From contig CM068319.1 of the NCBI GenBank assembly GCA_034766995.1, positions 24,131,459-24,195,458 of the forward strand: a DNA stretch of 64,000 bases. Direction: 5' to 3'. Positions 47,531-61,500 of the stretch are shown here, in pieces. Position numbers and translations under genes: made by a program. Within the stretch, counting starts at the first letter, position 1, and every line of letters begins with the position of its first letter. The notes under the pieces are model-generated. The model saw only the letters and a list, made by a program, of their open reading frames with translations, searched no databases and was not told the DNA's origin. This DNA comes from Acanthacorydalis orientalis (lineage: Eukaryota; Arthropoda; Insecta; Megaloptera; Corydalidae).

Positions 47531-48379
47531 GTTATTTTTTTTATTACAAGAGAGAAAGAATAAAATATCATGAATATTAATTAATCGAAATTCGTTAAAG
47601 ATGATGCTTTTTAAAAAAAATATTTTATTGACAATATAAAATATAATTAAACAGTATAATTACATCTGTATAATTTTTATGTGAATATTTCAATAAATAA
47701 ACTTTACTTTTTATTAATATTAAAAAGTGTATTATAAAAAATAATATCATTAATCATTAATTTATTAAAAAATAAATAATAAATTAGTAATAATATAAAT
47801 CATTTTATTGAAGAAATATTTTACGTTTACACTTTATATATATATATATGTATATATATACATATATATTATACATTATATGACCATCTTGTATTGTTTA
47901 CAAATTCTGTCTTAACTTGCCATACGCGAGAAGAGTATTCAGAGTGGAGGGTTTCAAAATAAAAATATTTGTCGAAAATTAAGAATTTTTTTCAATTAGT
48001 AAGTTAGTGTATAATTAATTTAATCAGATAATGAATGACTTGATATAAAAGTCTGTACCGTTCATTTCTTGCTCCTTTACCTTAATTTGGCCGTTATTAA
48101 CAGCCAAAATAAGAGTATTAATAATTTTCAAATTATTGAAAAATGGTTAAAAGATAATTTCGATGGATATCAGTACTTCTTTTTTGTTAGAATCATTCTC
48201 GTTAATAGTAGAAGTATTTTATTTTTAAAAGAAGTCCAATAAAGATTGTATTGTGTAACGTTAAATTTTATTATATACTAAAAGAAGCGACTGAAAAATG
48301 TTTAACATATTTCAAAACTTTAGAATAAATTTCGATATTGATATGAAACAAATAAAAGCTTAGAATATAATATTTTAAA

Positions 48380-48640
48380 TAACATAATCACCACACTTTT
48401 GGATATATTTCTGCCAACTTCTATCGTTTCTTTCATCAATAAAAAAATGTAGTGTTCCATTCTCCAATCAATCTTTTACGATAGTCTTAACTTGTCTATA
48501 ACCGAATTGAACTTCATTAGGACAATATGAGTCTACACTATTCAAAACTCCCCCAGTAAGTTCTAAAATGGAATAAATTTGTAAGCATCTTCTATCCTTC
48601 TTACATCCTAGTAATAAAATCAGTCAATTTACTCTATTCC
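48380..48640 (-). pseudogene. Possible transposase C-terminal relic
   Basis: The minus strand reads GGVLNSVDSYCPNEVQFGYR, QVKTIVKD, a stop, then ENGTLHFFIDERNDRSWQKY and IQKCGDYVI before a stop. The last part looks like the W-x-x-x-I-x-x-x-GDY ending of mariner-type transposases. The rest is not recognisable, so the call is weak. Confidence 0.3.
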
Positions 48641-50048
48641 AAGCACTAAAATGAAATCTTAAAGTGGATTTGAATTATTATTTTATATATTTTAATATCT
48701 TTACTCTCATTAATGTGTAATTCTGATGGGCTTATTTCCTTTGCATCATTTAGATGTCTATTTTTAACTACCTTATTTGGCACGTGTATCGTTTTTTGAG
48801 TCTCTAAAATCTACCTAAAGATGGAACACGTACCAATATTAATAGAAAACAAATTCTTAGATGATTCAAAAAGACAAAGTCCATCAGAAGAAAAAATTGA
48901 GACTATGACGACCAAGATGAAGCTGCAATGAAGAATTGAAAAAAAAACAGTAGTTCTTCACTAATCAAACGAAGAAACTCATTTTACGTTAACAGAAATA
49001 TATTAACAATTGTGATGATTGTGTTAAAAAATAAATACGTAGTTTGAAAGTTATATTCTAAGCTTTCTGTCTCTTTTGTTTCATCTCAATATCTCAAATC
49101 ATTCAAGAGTTATGAGCTTCTGTAAAAAAATATTCAGCCACCATTCGTTTATTCTTATATATTTCAATTATTAGTATATAATATTATTATTAAAACGAAA
49201 GTATCTGAATACAGAATATAAAAAAACACTAATAAAATATCTTTAGGTCACATGATAAAAACGTTTTTTGTAATTTTAATTTACCGCATTATTGATACAA
49301 TGTTTAACTTCTTGGAATTGAAAATCGTTAATTTGACTAATGAAAATCTCAGAAACATGTATACAATATGATTAATGATTTTTTTAAGACGTTTTTTCCA
49401 TAATTTTATTCAGTAAAATCTAGTTATTATGTTTATAAACCTGTAGATATTTTTATAACCAATAAGGTATTTAATCAATAAATCAATACGACATGTACGT
49501 ACATATATGTTAATTTTAAATTGGATTTATTTTAAATTATTATACATTTAAAATAATATAAAAGTATTTTTTTGTTTCCAATTAGAATCAGTTCTATTTT
49601 AATTATAATTTAATTTATTTAGAATTCTCTGAATTTTTTTTTATTATTTTCTATTTATTCTTAATTATAAAAATTATGCAATATTACACTTAGACCATTC
49701 TTCATACATGAGTATAACCCGTATTACAATATCAATGTTTATCATAATTAAATTGTTTGTTTACTGAGAAAAAATGCGTCCTATATTTCAAAACTCATAG
49801 TTAGCTAAATAATAAGATGATGAGTACTTAAGCATGTCATGGACATAAATCTCAATGTTTATTTTTAGTTCAGTTCAGGTGAATTATATTCTTGATCAGT
49901 GTGTCAAATTAAATTTACCTTATCGGTTTATTTATAGGTCACAGATAAAAATGTAAGTTTTATGTGAGATAACAATTGTAACCTTAAACTATTATATTCA
50001 ATCTAGGACACAATTCAACACAATGGAGTATATCTGTGTGTGTATATA

Positions 50049-50050
<2 letters not shown>

Positions 50051-50115
<65 letters not shown>

Positions 50116-50128
50116 GTGTGTGTGTGTT
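50051..50128. repeat. (TA)n(TG)n microsatellite
   Basis: About 31 TA units followed by a short TG run. Confidence 0.95.
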
Positions 50129-50361
50129 TGTATATAATTAGATTATTTAATTTATGAAATTGGATATTTTAAGATATTTAATTATGTAAGTGTTTTATTA
50201 ATATGTGTAGTAAAATTACATTATCAAATTATTTTGTTTTAGAAAAGTATGCCACTAATATATTTATTTATACATTTATCCATTTATTTTAAAATTTCAT
50301 ATCAAAACACATTGTGTTATTTTTTTAATATAAGTAAATATATTTCATTATAAAAAAATTC

Positions 50362-50411
<50 letters not shown>

Positions 50412-51316
50412 ACTTGAAACGAGTTTTTATTTTTATTAATGTTATTTTATAAAAAATACAAATATTATATTTGATTCGTCTTTATGTACAAAAAAATTTT
50501 TAAACCTTTTCATCAGAACCAGATGGTTGAAATTATAACGTTTTTTAAAAAAATAAGTAATGACAATACTTTATACATTTTTAAACGATTTCAGTTTTTA
50601 TATCATGGCGATAATATTTTTTATAAATAGTACATTTTAAATAAATATTTATATGAATTGATTTTGAAAACCAATCTAGGAATCTAATTTATAATTAATC
50701 ATTTTATTATATTTTATCTTTTAGAGTTCAGAAATGTTATATATTTTTTTAGTTATTTTGATAGGAAAGGGAAGAAAAAAATACTTATGTACTATCATTT
50801 TAATACACATTGTTGCATATATTCCTTTAACGATATATTTACAGAAAGATACATTGGGTTCTAATTATAAAATAATTTATGTGGCATGCACGTTTATGAC
50901 GACTAGGAGCAGAATGTTAATTTAATTTTCTCAAATGTGTTTTTAAGAGTGTACTTGAAGCTCTATATAACATGACGATATTGCCAAAGAGTAAAAGTAA
51001 ATATTCACTAAGAAAGTGAGAATACATTTTCAGATTTACTACAATATGTTACTTAATCACTTCGAATAAGAAACGTCCGCAAGGACATAAATTGGGTATA
51101 TTTAACAGTACATGTCTTATTAACGATTTTTTTAAAAATACTTTATTCATTTTTGTTTCACTTAAAGACAAACAAACCAGTTTTTTGAAAGTTTTCACAA
51201 CTTATTCAGTGGTATTTATTAGTTGAATACTTGTAAAATTAACAAATCTTCGTCTTATTTAATTGATTTCACTTTCCTACTTTCCTGTGTAAGTGTTCAT
51301 TAAAAACATCCTGTAT

Positions 51317-51357
<41 letters not shown>

Positions 51358-51928
51358 AAATTTTGCATGTGCAAAATCTGGTTATTAAATGAGAACAACA
51401 AGTTTCCTATCCGTTCATTAGTTTATAAATTCCTTAGTAATTATGTGTTCATTTATTGCTATTTTAACTTATAATTGTAAACAAGTTAAAAAAACGGTTC
51501 ATAAAAATATAAATACTATTTCAGATTAGAAATCGTATATTTCAAATTTATTCTACTTTATTTACTACATATTTTGTAATAAATTTATAAGAAATTAATC
51601 AATAATTCACTTCTTTTTAACTTGAGTATGTAATCTAATAGAAATTATGTAAAATTTTGGAATAACGATCTATAATTTATATCAGTATTTCTTAAATTTT
51701 CCTACCGGACTTACATTCCATGAAACAATTAGAATTATTTTCTTTAAATTATAGTTATATGGTATTATCTTATCTCGAAAATGTTCTCGTGAAAAGAGGT
51801 CATATTATTAACCGTACTTAAAGTGGAGCAAGAAAATAAAAAATAAACAAGATACATAATTACTATGAACATGAAAAAAGTATCTGTTTAAATATTACAA
51901 TTTTTTTTATTCTTACTATTATATTTTA

Positions 51929-52062
51929 TTAGATTGATAGAAAAATAATAGCGGTTTATGGCTTTCAAATTCATACACATTTTTAAATTTAAGTAGTTTT
52001 AAGTGGTCCAGAACTGTTGGATGACTAACGCCTAATTTTGTGCAGGCTCTCGAATTGTTGTG
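51929..52062 (-). mobile_element. Truncated second mariner copy
   Basis: Begins TTAGATTGATAG and shares with the element at 35202 the terminal repeat and the stretch AACTGTTGGATGACTAACGC, then GCTCTCGA and TTGTTGTG. Similarity ends near 52062, so only one terminus and part of the helix-turn-helix coding region survive. It has the same orientation as the other copy. Confidence 0.75.
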
Positions 52063-52199
52063 CTGATCAATTATTTTTATTTGGCAGTAAAGAACGTTTA
52101 TGTAAGATTAAAACATTTCCAATTATTCATTATATGTAAATCATATTGTCCAATCATACACATGTACATACATAATTATATCACATCTAATAAATTATG

Positions 52200-52510
52200 A
52201 TGCAACCAAGAAATGCACATCCATCATAATATGTTGAAACTGTAGACATAAGCGCAGCTGTGCTTATTATGCACCCACATCACACACGTCCTATTTACCT
52301 TGACCAAAATTAATTGAGATTTAAATCGTGCCATTTTGACGATAATAATTCTAATGAGCCAGACGTACCAATTAGTAATTCGTTCACGAAATATGGGTAC
52401 AGAAAATGGTAACATTCCGATGAAGTGAAATTGAAAATTAATTTAATTCGTAGTAGAATGTTCATTATACCTGTAGAAAGTACGGGCATGCACGCCTGTA
52501 AGTAAATGCA
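52200..52510. other. GC-richer block of unknown nature
   Basis: This stretch is less AT-rich than its flanks. It is open in short frames on the minus strand, but none gives a recognisable domain or splice continuity. A conserved noncoding element or decayed insertion are both possible. Confidence 0.2.
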
Positions 52511-54641
52511 GTTTAATAAAACGTCAAAAAAAATTGACAACAAATATAGTTTTTTTATTTTGATTATAAATTCAGTGTACGCTTATGTAATAGAGAAATA
52601 TAATTTTATTATCAATGTCGCGGAAGAGCAATAGATAGAACATTTCGTTCGACAATATCCTAAATACTTATTTGTATAAATGTGTATGTATTCATATATA
52701 TATATATGTATGTATGTATATGATATTAATATTAGTTTTAATGAAACAATTAAATGTATTTACAACTGAAACATAAATATTTATCTTATTATGTATTATT
52801 CAGTGCAGTATTTAAATGGGATATATGTGTTACTATAGCACCTTTCTACCCAAATATAAAAAAGAAATTATATTTTTTATTTTAAAAACAAATACTTCAA
52901 TGAATATAAACAAAACATAAAAACAGCAATATTTACTCTAGCATAATACATACTTTAACTGAATCTAACTGTTCCACAAAGCATCAATAATAATGCTATA
53001 TGAATATTAATTGCATTAATAATATATTTTTTCACCATTTCCTGGAAATCACGTCAAGTCTTCGAAGAATTAATATATGCTCCTAATAATATCCACCTTC
53101 ACAAAATTCTTGACAAGCACGAACCTATTTATTTAAATAAATAAAAAAATAGTAAGTAAATAATATTACGAATCAATAGTAAAATATTATTATATAAATA
53201 ATTAAAAGTGTTCCATACTTTATAATTATTAAAAGATGGACCTCTTTTGAAAACATGTTTATAAATTATACTTAATATTTTTATTTGTCAATGTGTTATT
53301 ATATTTTTCATAGTAGTATAGAATCAGAATATTAAGACAAATATATGAGTTCTATTAGTTAAATTATCAAATATAATCATTTTTAAATACAATTTTTGAA
53401 TAATATTTGATCAATTTCAGAACTCTCATCTATATCTTGGAACATATTAGAATTCTAAATCTATGAAATTCTTGAGGATTTCTTCATTATACTTAATCAT
53501 TTAGTTTTATCTTATTATGAAGTATTACTTTGAATTAAAGAAATAAATCATTTTAACAAATGTATTTGATGATAAAAAGTAGAAAATATGTTATTGTAAA
53601 ACGATAAAATATACATAAAAGTCTGAATTTTAAATTATTAATTTAAAATTCCAAATGTTCGAAAATAATCGATTTTAACGTAGAAATATATAGTTTTAAA
53701 CAAAATTTAATATTGTCAAATATTATTTGAAGTTTTGTTTCAAAAATATATGTTAAAAAAAGAATTAATTTACATTTTAAAATATCTAGTACAATAATCT
53801 TTTACAATAAGTCTATTCAAAAGAATTCAGTTACTAAATTTCGTTCTTTTTTAATTTTAAATATACTCTGTATGACTATTAGCAAAGTGGTAGATTAAAG
53901 AGTCAAAGATAAAAAGGTAGTAAAAAGATACCTCCAGAGATTATATAATAAAACTATTTATTGTAAGAGTACTGGATTTATTTTCAAGAAAATACTACTG
54001 TTGCGTATGATATTCTGGCACATTGCTCATTCTACAATCTATTTCTTAAATCTATATCACTGGGAGGGTATTTTCTATCTTCCCTGTAGTCCTTATTTGG
54101 GACCATAAATTACATCTGATCTCTAAATTAAAGATACATGTGCACGATCTATATTTCTTAAATGATAAAGATGTTCAAGAAAAGATTAAACAAAATATGT
54201 TTACACCTGCATAAATCATATTTTTAGTACTAAAAATTGCACCCTAATATATACGGCTATGATAATTTTCTCAACAGGCATGGCAACTATGTTGAAAATA
54301 ATACTGATTGTATATTTTTATCACACTCATATGTAACATTTTTATTTTAAAATTTAAAAAATTGCAACTTTACTTTCTATCTTGCTTTCATGTATGTATG
54401 TATAAATATATATATATATATATATGTATGTATATAGAGAGAGAGAGAGAAAGAGAGAGAGATTTTTGTGACAGATTTTTGCTGTTACTTTTCATGAGAT
54501 GGTAGAAGAAAACCCACAACGTAGCTACTTCTGGAAGTCTTAAAGACCCGATAACCAGTATTTATCTTCGTATGTAACTATGTTAATCTTCACTTGCTAT
54601 CATTATCTGGGAAAAATTATAAAAAACCCAGATTTCATCAA

Positions 54642-54646
<5 letters not shown>

Positions 54647-54707
<61 letters not shown>

Positions 54708-54732
54708 ATAGATATAAATAGATAGATAGATA
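54647..54732. repeat. (TA)n(TG)n(TAGA)n microsatellite
   Basis: Three adjoining simple repeats: about 17 TA, 13 TG and then GATA/TAGA units. Confidence 0.95.
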
Positions 54733-55161
54733 CATAAAGATATAGATTAGTAGAGAGAGTACCAATACTGTTGAATGAAATATAATAATTGTAAACCAAG
54801 TAAAAAAAACATATATTTGAAATGTAATGATTTTTCAATAAGACAATGATCTTAGACGTCCATCACTTTCAAACATCAATTAAAATATGAATGAAAATTA
54901 AGGACACTTTTTAAATAATAATTTGAAAATAAAAGATTAATCATCTGAAAGAGACGAACGCCTCAACAACACCCAATATCTAGTTTCTTTGTCATATATG
55001 CAAATTATTATTTATTTTTTATACATAGATTTACAGTTACTATGTTAATTTCGGAGAGTGTATTACTTAAATGTTAACTAGCTCTGCAAAAATTCGTACC
55101 GAATTATAAAGTGTGGGTGCTGCATTTAGTACAAATTTAATGAGGCTGTTTAAAAAAGAAT

Positions 55162-55223
<62 letters not shown>

Positions 55224-55900
55224 TCGGTGTTTAAATTTCAATTTAAAATTAAAATCAAATGAATATTAATGTAGTAGTACAATGATACTAAAGACATTTT
55301 TCTATTAGAAAACTGTATATGAAATTATTAAATCGTATATTTTTGAATAAATATGCTGTTATTAGCGAATAAATTAATTATTCTATAAAAGAATCGTTTA
55401 TTAATATTAATAATTAAAAAAAAATCGTATAGTAATTTTACTGGCTGTTATAAATTGTTTAATTTTATATATACTTTATAATTAACAAAAAATTAAGGAA
55501 AAGAAAAATGTAAACAGTTTTAAAAATGTAAATGTACAATTATATTTATTTGTTTTATTTTAAAAATTATAAATTATATAATTAAAATAAAACAAATTTA
55601 AATATTTATATTAAAAATATAATCATAGAAATAATACTATTCATCTTAATATAAAGGTCTTAAACGTCTTAATATACAGGTCTTGTATTGACTTTACATT
55701 TTAATTATATTTTGTGTAAAATTAAACATACCTGTAATTTTTTATTTTATTTACAAAAGTTTCTCACACACCACATCTTTATTGATACAATAATTATAGA
55801 ATTCTGGAAAATACAAAAAGCAAATACAACCGTATTTTGCGCCAATTAACACGTGATTAAATGTTGTCGTTTTTAAACATTCATAAAATGGAAACATTTC

Positions 55901-56176
55901 TTCATTGTCATGTCCATACGGCAAATAGTTGCTTACTCGTTTCTATGTTTACCATATATTATTATTAAAGCAACGTCTTTCTTTCCCCTCCTTCTTAATA
56001 CTGCGAATTGACTTGGTTCAGTCACCTAGTTACCTACTTGAATCTTCAATTAATTTCCGCGGGTCGATGGTCAACCGAAGACTTCAACATATCACCTATC
56101 ACTCGATGGCAGTCGGGTCAAGTTGTCGTCTTGTTTTAGTTCCTTATTATCTTGCACAACAAATCACAGTACCACA
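55901..56176 (+). promoter_or_regulatory. Gene D promoter and 5' leader
   Basis: A GC-richer 270-bp stretch immediately before the gene D start. TCAGT at 56018..56022 matches the arthropod initiator, which would put +1 at 56020 and give a leader of about 157 nt. No TATA box sits at the expected distance. Confidence 0.4.
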
Positions 56177-56266
56177 ATGCAAGTTCGCAAAGCAGCATGG
56201 TTTCAAACCTCGCTCGGTTATTTGTGTTTAATCGTTTTTCTTATTGCATGTGTTCATTCTCAACAA
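56177..56266 (+). CDS. Gene D exon 1, signal peptide
   Basis: Thirty codons: [16 protein letters not shown], then hydrophobic [12 protein letters not shown] and QQ, with a phase-0 donor CAA|GTAAGT. A longer open frame covers the same bases in another register but has no splice continuity and no family match, so this ATG is preferred. Confidence 0.85.
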
Positions 56267-57028
56267 GTAAGTTGTATCAGTTTATAGTCAATAATTTACT
56301 AATATTAAATTATATACATTTATAAATTTATGTTCAATTAACTTTTATAGGTATGAAACACCTCAATGCCTTATTTCACTATATTATTGCGTATACTAAT
56401 AGTTTTTTTTTAAAAATACATTCATAAAATATTTACACTTTTTAATATTTTAAATTTTCTTTAAAAGAGAAAATAATAATATTATAATAATATTTATAAA
56501 TACTAACACGTAATATATAATTAAATTTATAAAATTTACTATCAATGAAAACAAATTGAAAAATGCAATTATTAGAACAAAAAAATATCAGCTTAAAAGT
56601 TTAATAGAAATATCTAATTACTTCTCAAAACTTTCGATTAAGCCAAATAACATTATAATAAATAAACATTAACGCCCATATTTCTAATATAATAATATAT
56701 TTTTAATCCATTCTTCTACTGAATAATTATAATAATATTTTTAAATCGATTCAATTAATTTAAACATTATTATAATTCCATATATTTTATTATAAATATT
56801 TAACAAGTACATAATTTTTTTTGGATACTATAAAAGTAGACTAATAATGAACCGCTTTACTATAAACTTAAATAACAAGAAAAATATAAAGATAGATAAA
56901 TTTTATGTTTATTTATCAAATACTAACGAGTTTTATACCAATTATACAAATATTTCAGGTTAATGACATCAACATTAAAATTTTATTTAAAAACAGAATA
57001 TTTTTATCGGTTTATGTATGTATGTATG

Positions 57029-57072
<44 letters not shown>

Positions 57073-57252
57073 AATCGATTTCAAATATTTATATCAACAA
57101 ATAAACTTTTATCTCTTAATACGATTTATCCTTTTTCTATTAAGATTTCCTGAAGCTATTTCCAAAAGATATTCCTTAACAGTAGGAGGTATTTTATATT
57201 TTAATAACTACTTAAAAAACTATAATTTATAAATATTCCGATCTTGCTTTTA

Positions 57253-57316
<64 letters not shown>

Positions 57317-58522
57317 TGGAGAGAGAAGAGAAGATTTTATAGTAAAAAGTAATATTATTAATAAAACATCTTTTATGGACATGTCTTCATTTACATAAAA
57401 ATTACAGGAAATCTAAATGTTTAAAATTAATGATTATGAAAAGACATATTTTCTGTCCAGAATAACTAAATTGAAAAATTACAATATTTGAAAGTCATGT
57501 TATTTTAAATAAATAAAAAACATGTCAGTAACAGATCCGTTCAAAAATATTATTTTTTACACTTTTATGAATTAAGAGTGTAAGTCTATTAGATTATTTA
57601 ATGAATCTTTTCGTTGTTCTTCATAGTAGAAATTGTAAATTTTAGCTTGAATTTATATTAATAACATAAACTTATTAACTGGTTCTCTTAGACGCACGAA
57701 GAATATCCCTTCGAAATGTAAAATAAAAATATATTTCTATTCACTTATTCTCATAATTCCTAACAGAATAAATATAAGCTTTTATATACTGATATATAAA
57801 AATTCTTATTCATAACAATTCATAATAATTTCATGTACAAATTTGTACCGCTGAATTAGTAACAGTTAAAGAATCCAGTACCTCTATCGTTCACACATTT
57901 CTTTTAGACTTTTTAAAATTCTTATCACACTTGTTCAAGATTATCTTCAATTTTGAACGATCTTCTGTTAATAAATTTGATCTATTTTTATTTTTTTCAA
58001 TTTTGTCGATCTAGTAATTTCCTCTCTTGTACATTTTAAATATACCTTCTATTTATTTATCATTATATTCAGGATCTCTCTCCCTCCCTCTTTATTTCTC
58101 TCCCTCCCCTCTCCATATATGTATATATATATATATATATAATTTATGTAAACATTTTTAATCTTATGCAGAATATACTTGAATCCAAAAATGAAAGTAC
58201 TATCGATCTCAATGTCATAGATGAAAATCGTTTAACCCTTTTGGAATGGTTAGCAAGTTTAACTGGATACAATCCACCAAGTACAACTACAGAGAGACCA
58301 GTTATAGCGGATCCTCCAGTCGAATGCACACCCTGTAGTACGTATAATTAAATATAATTAAATTGTAATTTTTGGCATTGATAAACTCTTTAAAAATCTG
58401 TATCTTATTCCTTATTCCACTGATTTTTTAAAAGAAAATCTTTTTTATATAGAAATATACCATAGTTATATTAAATAATTGATATTAAAATTGTTTAAAA
58501 CTCTAGAAAAAATATACAAACA

Positions 58523-58566
<44 letters not shown>

Positions 58567-61500
58567 TCTTAGTGTAACTTGTATTAATTATGGATCTTAT
58601 AATTAAATGCAAAACTACTTTTAGAAAAGTATATTTTAATACTATGTTGAGCATTATCTCTACATAAAAAATATTAATTTAGCTTTGAAGTTTATTTATT
58701 TATATTTTAATTGATTTTTTACTAAATTAAGTACGTTAATATACTTATATCAAGTTTTGTTTTACTAATATATTTTAATTCGTTAATTTTTTTTAACCAC
58801 GTAGGAACCAACAATTTATTTGAAAATAATCTGACTTATTATTATTGTGTTTTTATGGATCGTCGTTCTTATTTATTGATCAGATTCACTTCTTCACTGA
58901 TAAATGTTTTCGTATTCCTCAGATATGTTTTGATGAAGATATTTTCAAGATTTAAATGTAAAATATTTAATTTTTCTGGTAGATTACATTGATTGATTTA
59001 TCTTGTTCTTCTTTAATGGCGCTACAACCCAAATCGAGCCTTGACTTTCTCAATTTTCTGCCTCTAGACATTCCTCTGCCTAGCATTTCTTCTCCAATTC
59101 CTTGCTCCCAACAGTTCCACTGCTTCCTTCTCTACATTATCTATCCATTTGAGCCTTGATTTTCCCACAGGTGTTCTCCCGCCTGACAATCCATCCAAAT
59201 CCCTTTTTGATACTCTTGAGTCAGGCATTCGTTCAATGTTACTTGCCCATTGCAGACGGAGCATTTTTATAAAGACCGATAGTTTCGGTTCTTTATAGAC
59301 TTTATATAATTCGAAGTTGTAGCGTATTCTCCATATACCTCCATCGTTTACTGGTCCAAATATCCTTCTTAATACTTTATTGATTTATATATTAATTAAA
59401 TTTCAATCAAGAAACTATATTAACGAAATTTATCTGAATATGAACAAAACGTATAAATCGGTCTTAACACAAATGGACAAGAAAAGCAGTCTATAACAAT
59501 ACAGTAAGAAGATTAGTTATAATGGATTCTTAGCAAATAAAATCTATACTATAGCATTTTATTTACTGGATTTAAGGGACTATGCTCTAACTTTATATTA
59601 AAATCGTATAAATTAAACAAGCTATTTTCTTGAATGCGAATTAAAGATTAAAATTATTATCTCAAAATTACCATTAGTAAAAAATATCTTATTCTCAGAA
59701 TATCGGAAAGTCAATCATATCGAAAAAATTACTGTAAAACTTGAATTTACATTCACTTAAGAATACCAACTGTGGGTACTTAAGATGTTTTTTTTTTGTT
59801 AATTTTAAATCCAAACAAATGTATGTGAAGTAAATTAACATTGAAGAGAAATGACTACAAATCATAAATTATTCATTCTAGAATGAAATGATTTGTAGTC
59901 GTTAAATTATATTCCGTTATAATGTGTAGGTGTGCCATTTTTCTACTTTTCAACAGCACTAAATTTCTATATGTGTTTATTACATACTCATATATTAAAT
60001 ATAAATAAAATGTTTTTTTTCTAAAAAAATAACATTTCGTTAATGCTTTAAACTATTTAATGTTTTAGAATGCGGTTTAACAAATGTAAAAAATAGAATT
60101 ATTGGGGGTCAAGAAACAACAGAGAACCTATATCCATGGATGGTGTTTCTTACATATCGTGGAAGCTTTTATTGTGGGGGTTCACTTATCAACAATCTTT
60201 ACGTCTTGACTGCTGCACACTGTGTTATTAGGTAAATAACATCCTTCAACTTATAGTTTTTTAATTATTCGTAAAGCAAAAAAATGATGAAAATGATATT
60301 TAAAATATTTTATATTATTTTTGAAATTATTCTCTTCAATTATTTAAACATCTTTTATTTTATTACATATTAATATATATATATATCTTGTATATTAATA
60401 TAAAACACTTTTGACGCAAAAAAAAATCAGTTTTAGGAAAAATCGAATCGGTGTTCATTTTATGGAACACGATCGTATGCACCCTGATGAAATGAAAGTA
60501 TTCTCCAGAAATATCTCACGTATTATAAGACACAGTAAATATAACACATATAATTATGATAATGATATAGCTTTACTTAGACTCGATAAACCTATTTCGT
60601 TTAAAAAGGAAATGAGGCCAGTATGTCTTCCAAGACGCTATCACAGTTTCACTGGATTAGATGGTAATTCTTTTTATTTACGTTTTTTTTTTATCTAAAA
60701 TATACCAGCGTTTACCTAATATCTTAGATAAATATATAATATTTTAATACATCTTTCTGTTGTTTTATTTTAATTCTTTGTCGAAATGAATTCAATAGTT
60801 TCACATTTATTTGTAAAAATATAGGAAAATATTTACAGTTACTTATAAATATCGTTTTTTTATTAAAATGATTTTTATTTATTTTAAATCTAAATAAATG
60901 TGCATTCAAATGTCATAATTTTATAATTTGTTTAACTTAAAAAAAGAACAAAATAAACTTTAACTTTTAACTATCACAAATATTTGCATAAAAAATAATA
61001 TCTCCTACATCAAATTGTTTTTATAAATTTCGATAATTTTATAGTTAAAAAAAGAAGAGCTTTTAATTGATACCACTTTATAAATTTCGATATGATTAAT
61101 GATATTATTGTTTATTTTCTTATCTGTGATTCTGTTGATCTATCGTACTCTATGATTTAGTCTCATTTAATCACTCTCAAATTATTCTTTTACAACAAAT
61201 TTTTACTCAGAACCATTTTCTGATAGCTTTATTAAATGATGACTAAGAGCCAGAACCGATCGTAGCTGAATTATTCAAGAATGAGATTCAACGAAACCAA
61301 ACCAAAGATAACATTTTTGTATGATTTATTTATTATTCATAAATAAATTATTTTAGTAATTCGATATTATATTTTTAATCATTATCGATTATTTTATCAT
61401 TAGACGCGTATTTGCCTGTTTTATAATTTGTAATATGTTTATAATTACTACCTATCATCATTTCATATATTATTCACGTGATGTTATGTCCTAAAAACAA

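Larger units (their letters stand above)
43471..55900. other. Spacer between gene C and gene D
   Basis: 12.4 kb lying between the 5' ends of divergent genes C and D, with no supported gene. (TA)n tracts lie at about 43799..43841, 44107..44173, 44383..44420, 44988..45031, 47470..47524, 47837..47870, 50051..50113, 50368..50408, 51317..51351, 54407..54462, 54647..54732 and 55165..55218. Also present: a perfect hairpin at 45864..45913, transposon scraps at 48380..48640 and 51929..52062, and GC-richer blocks at 46895..47040 and 52200..52510. Confidence 0.7.
58338..60068 (+). other. Gene D intron 2
   Basis: 1.7 kb intron holding (TA)n at 58530..58562, a non-LTR retrotransposon tail at 59003..59376 and a hairpin at 59853..59900. 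Confidence 0.75.

Noticed and set aside
55929..56231. A 100-residue plus-strand open frame over the gene D leader
   Set aside because: It runs through the likely 5' UTR in a different register from the signal peptide and has no domain. The ATG at 56177 gives a proper leader and joins exon 2 in phase.
58144..58329. Minus-strand open frame over gene D exon 2
   Set aside because: It is antisense to a propeptide exon that has correct acceptor, donor and phase on the plus strand.
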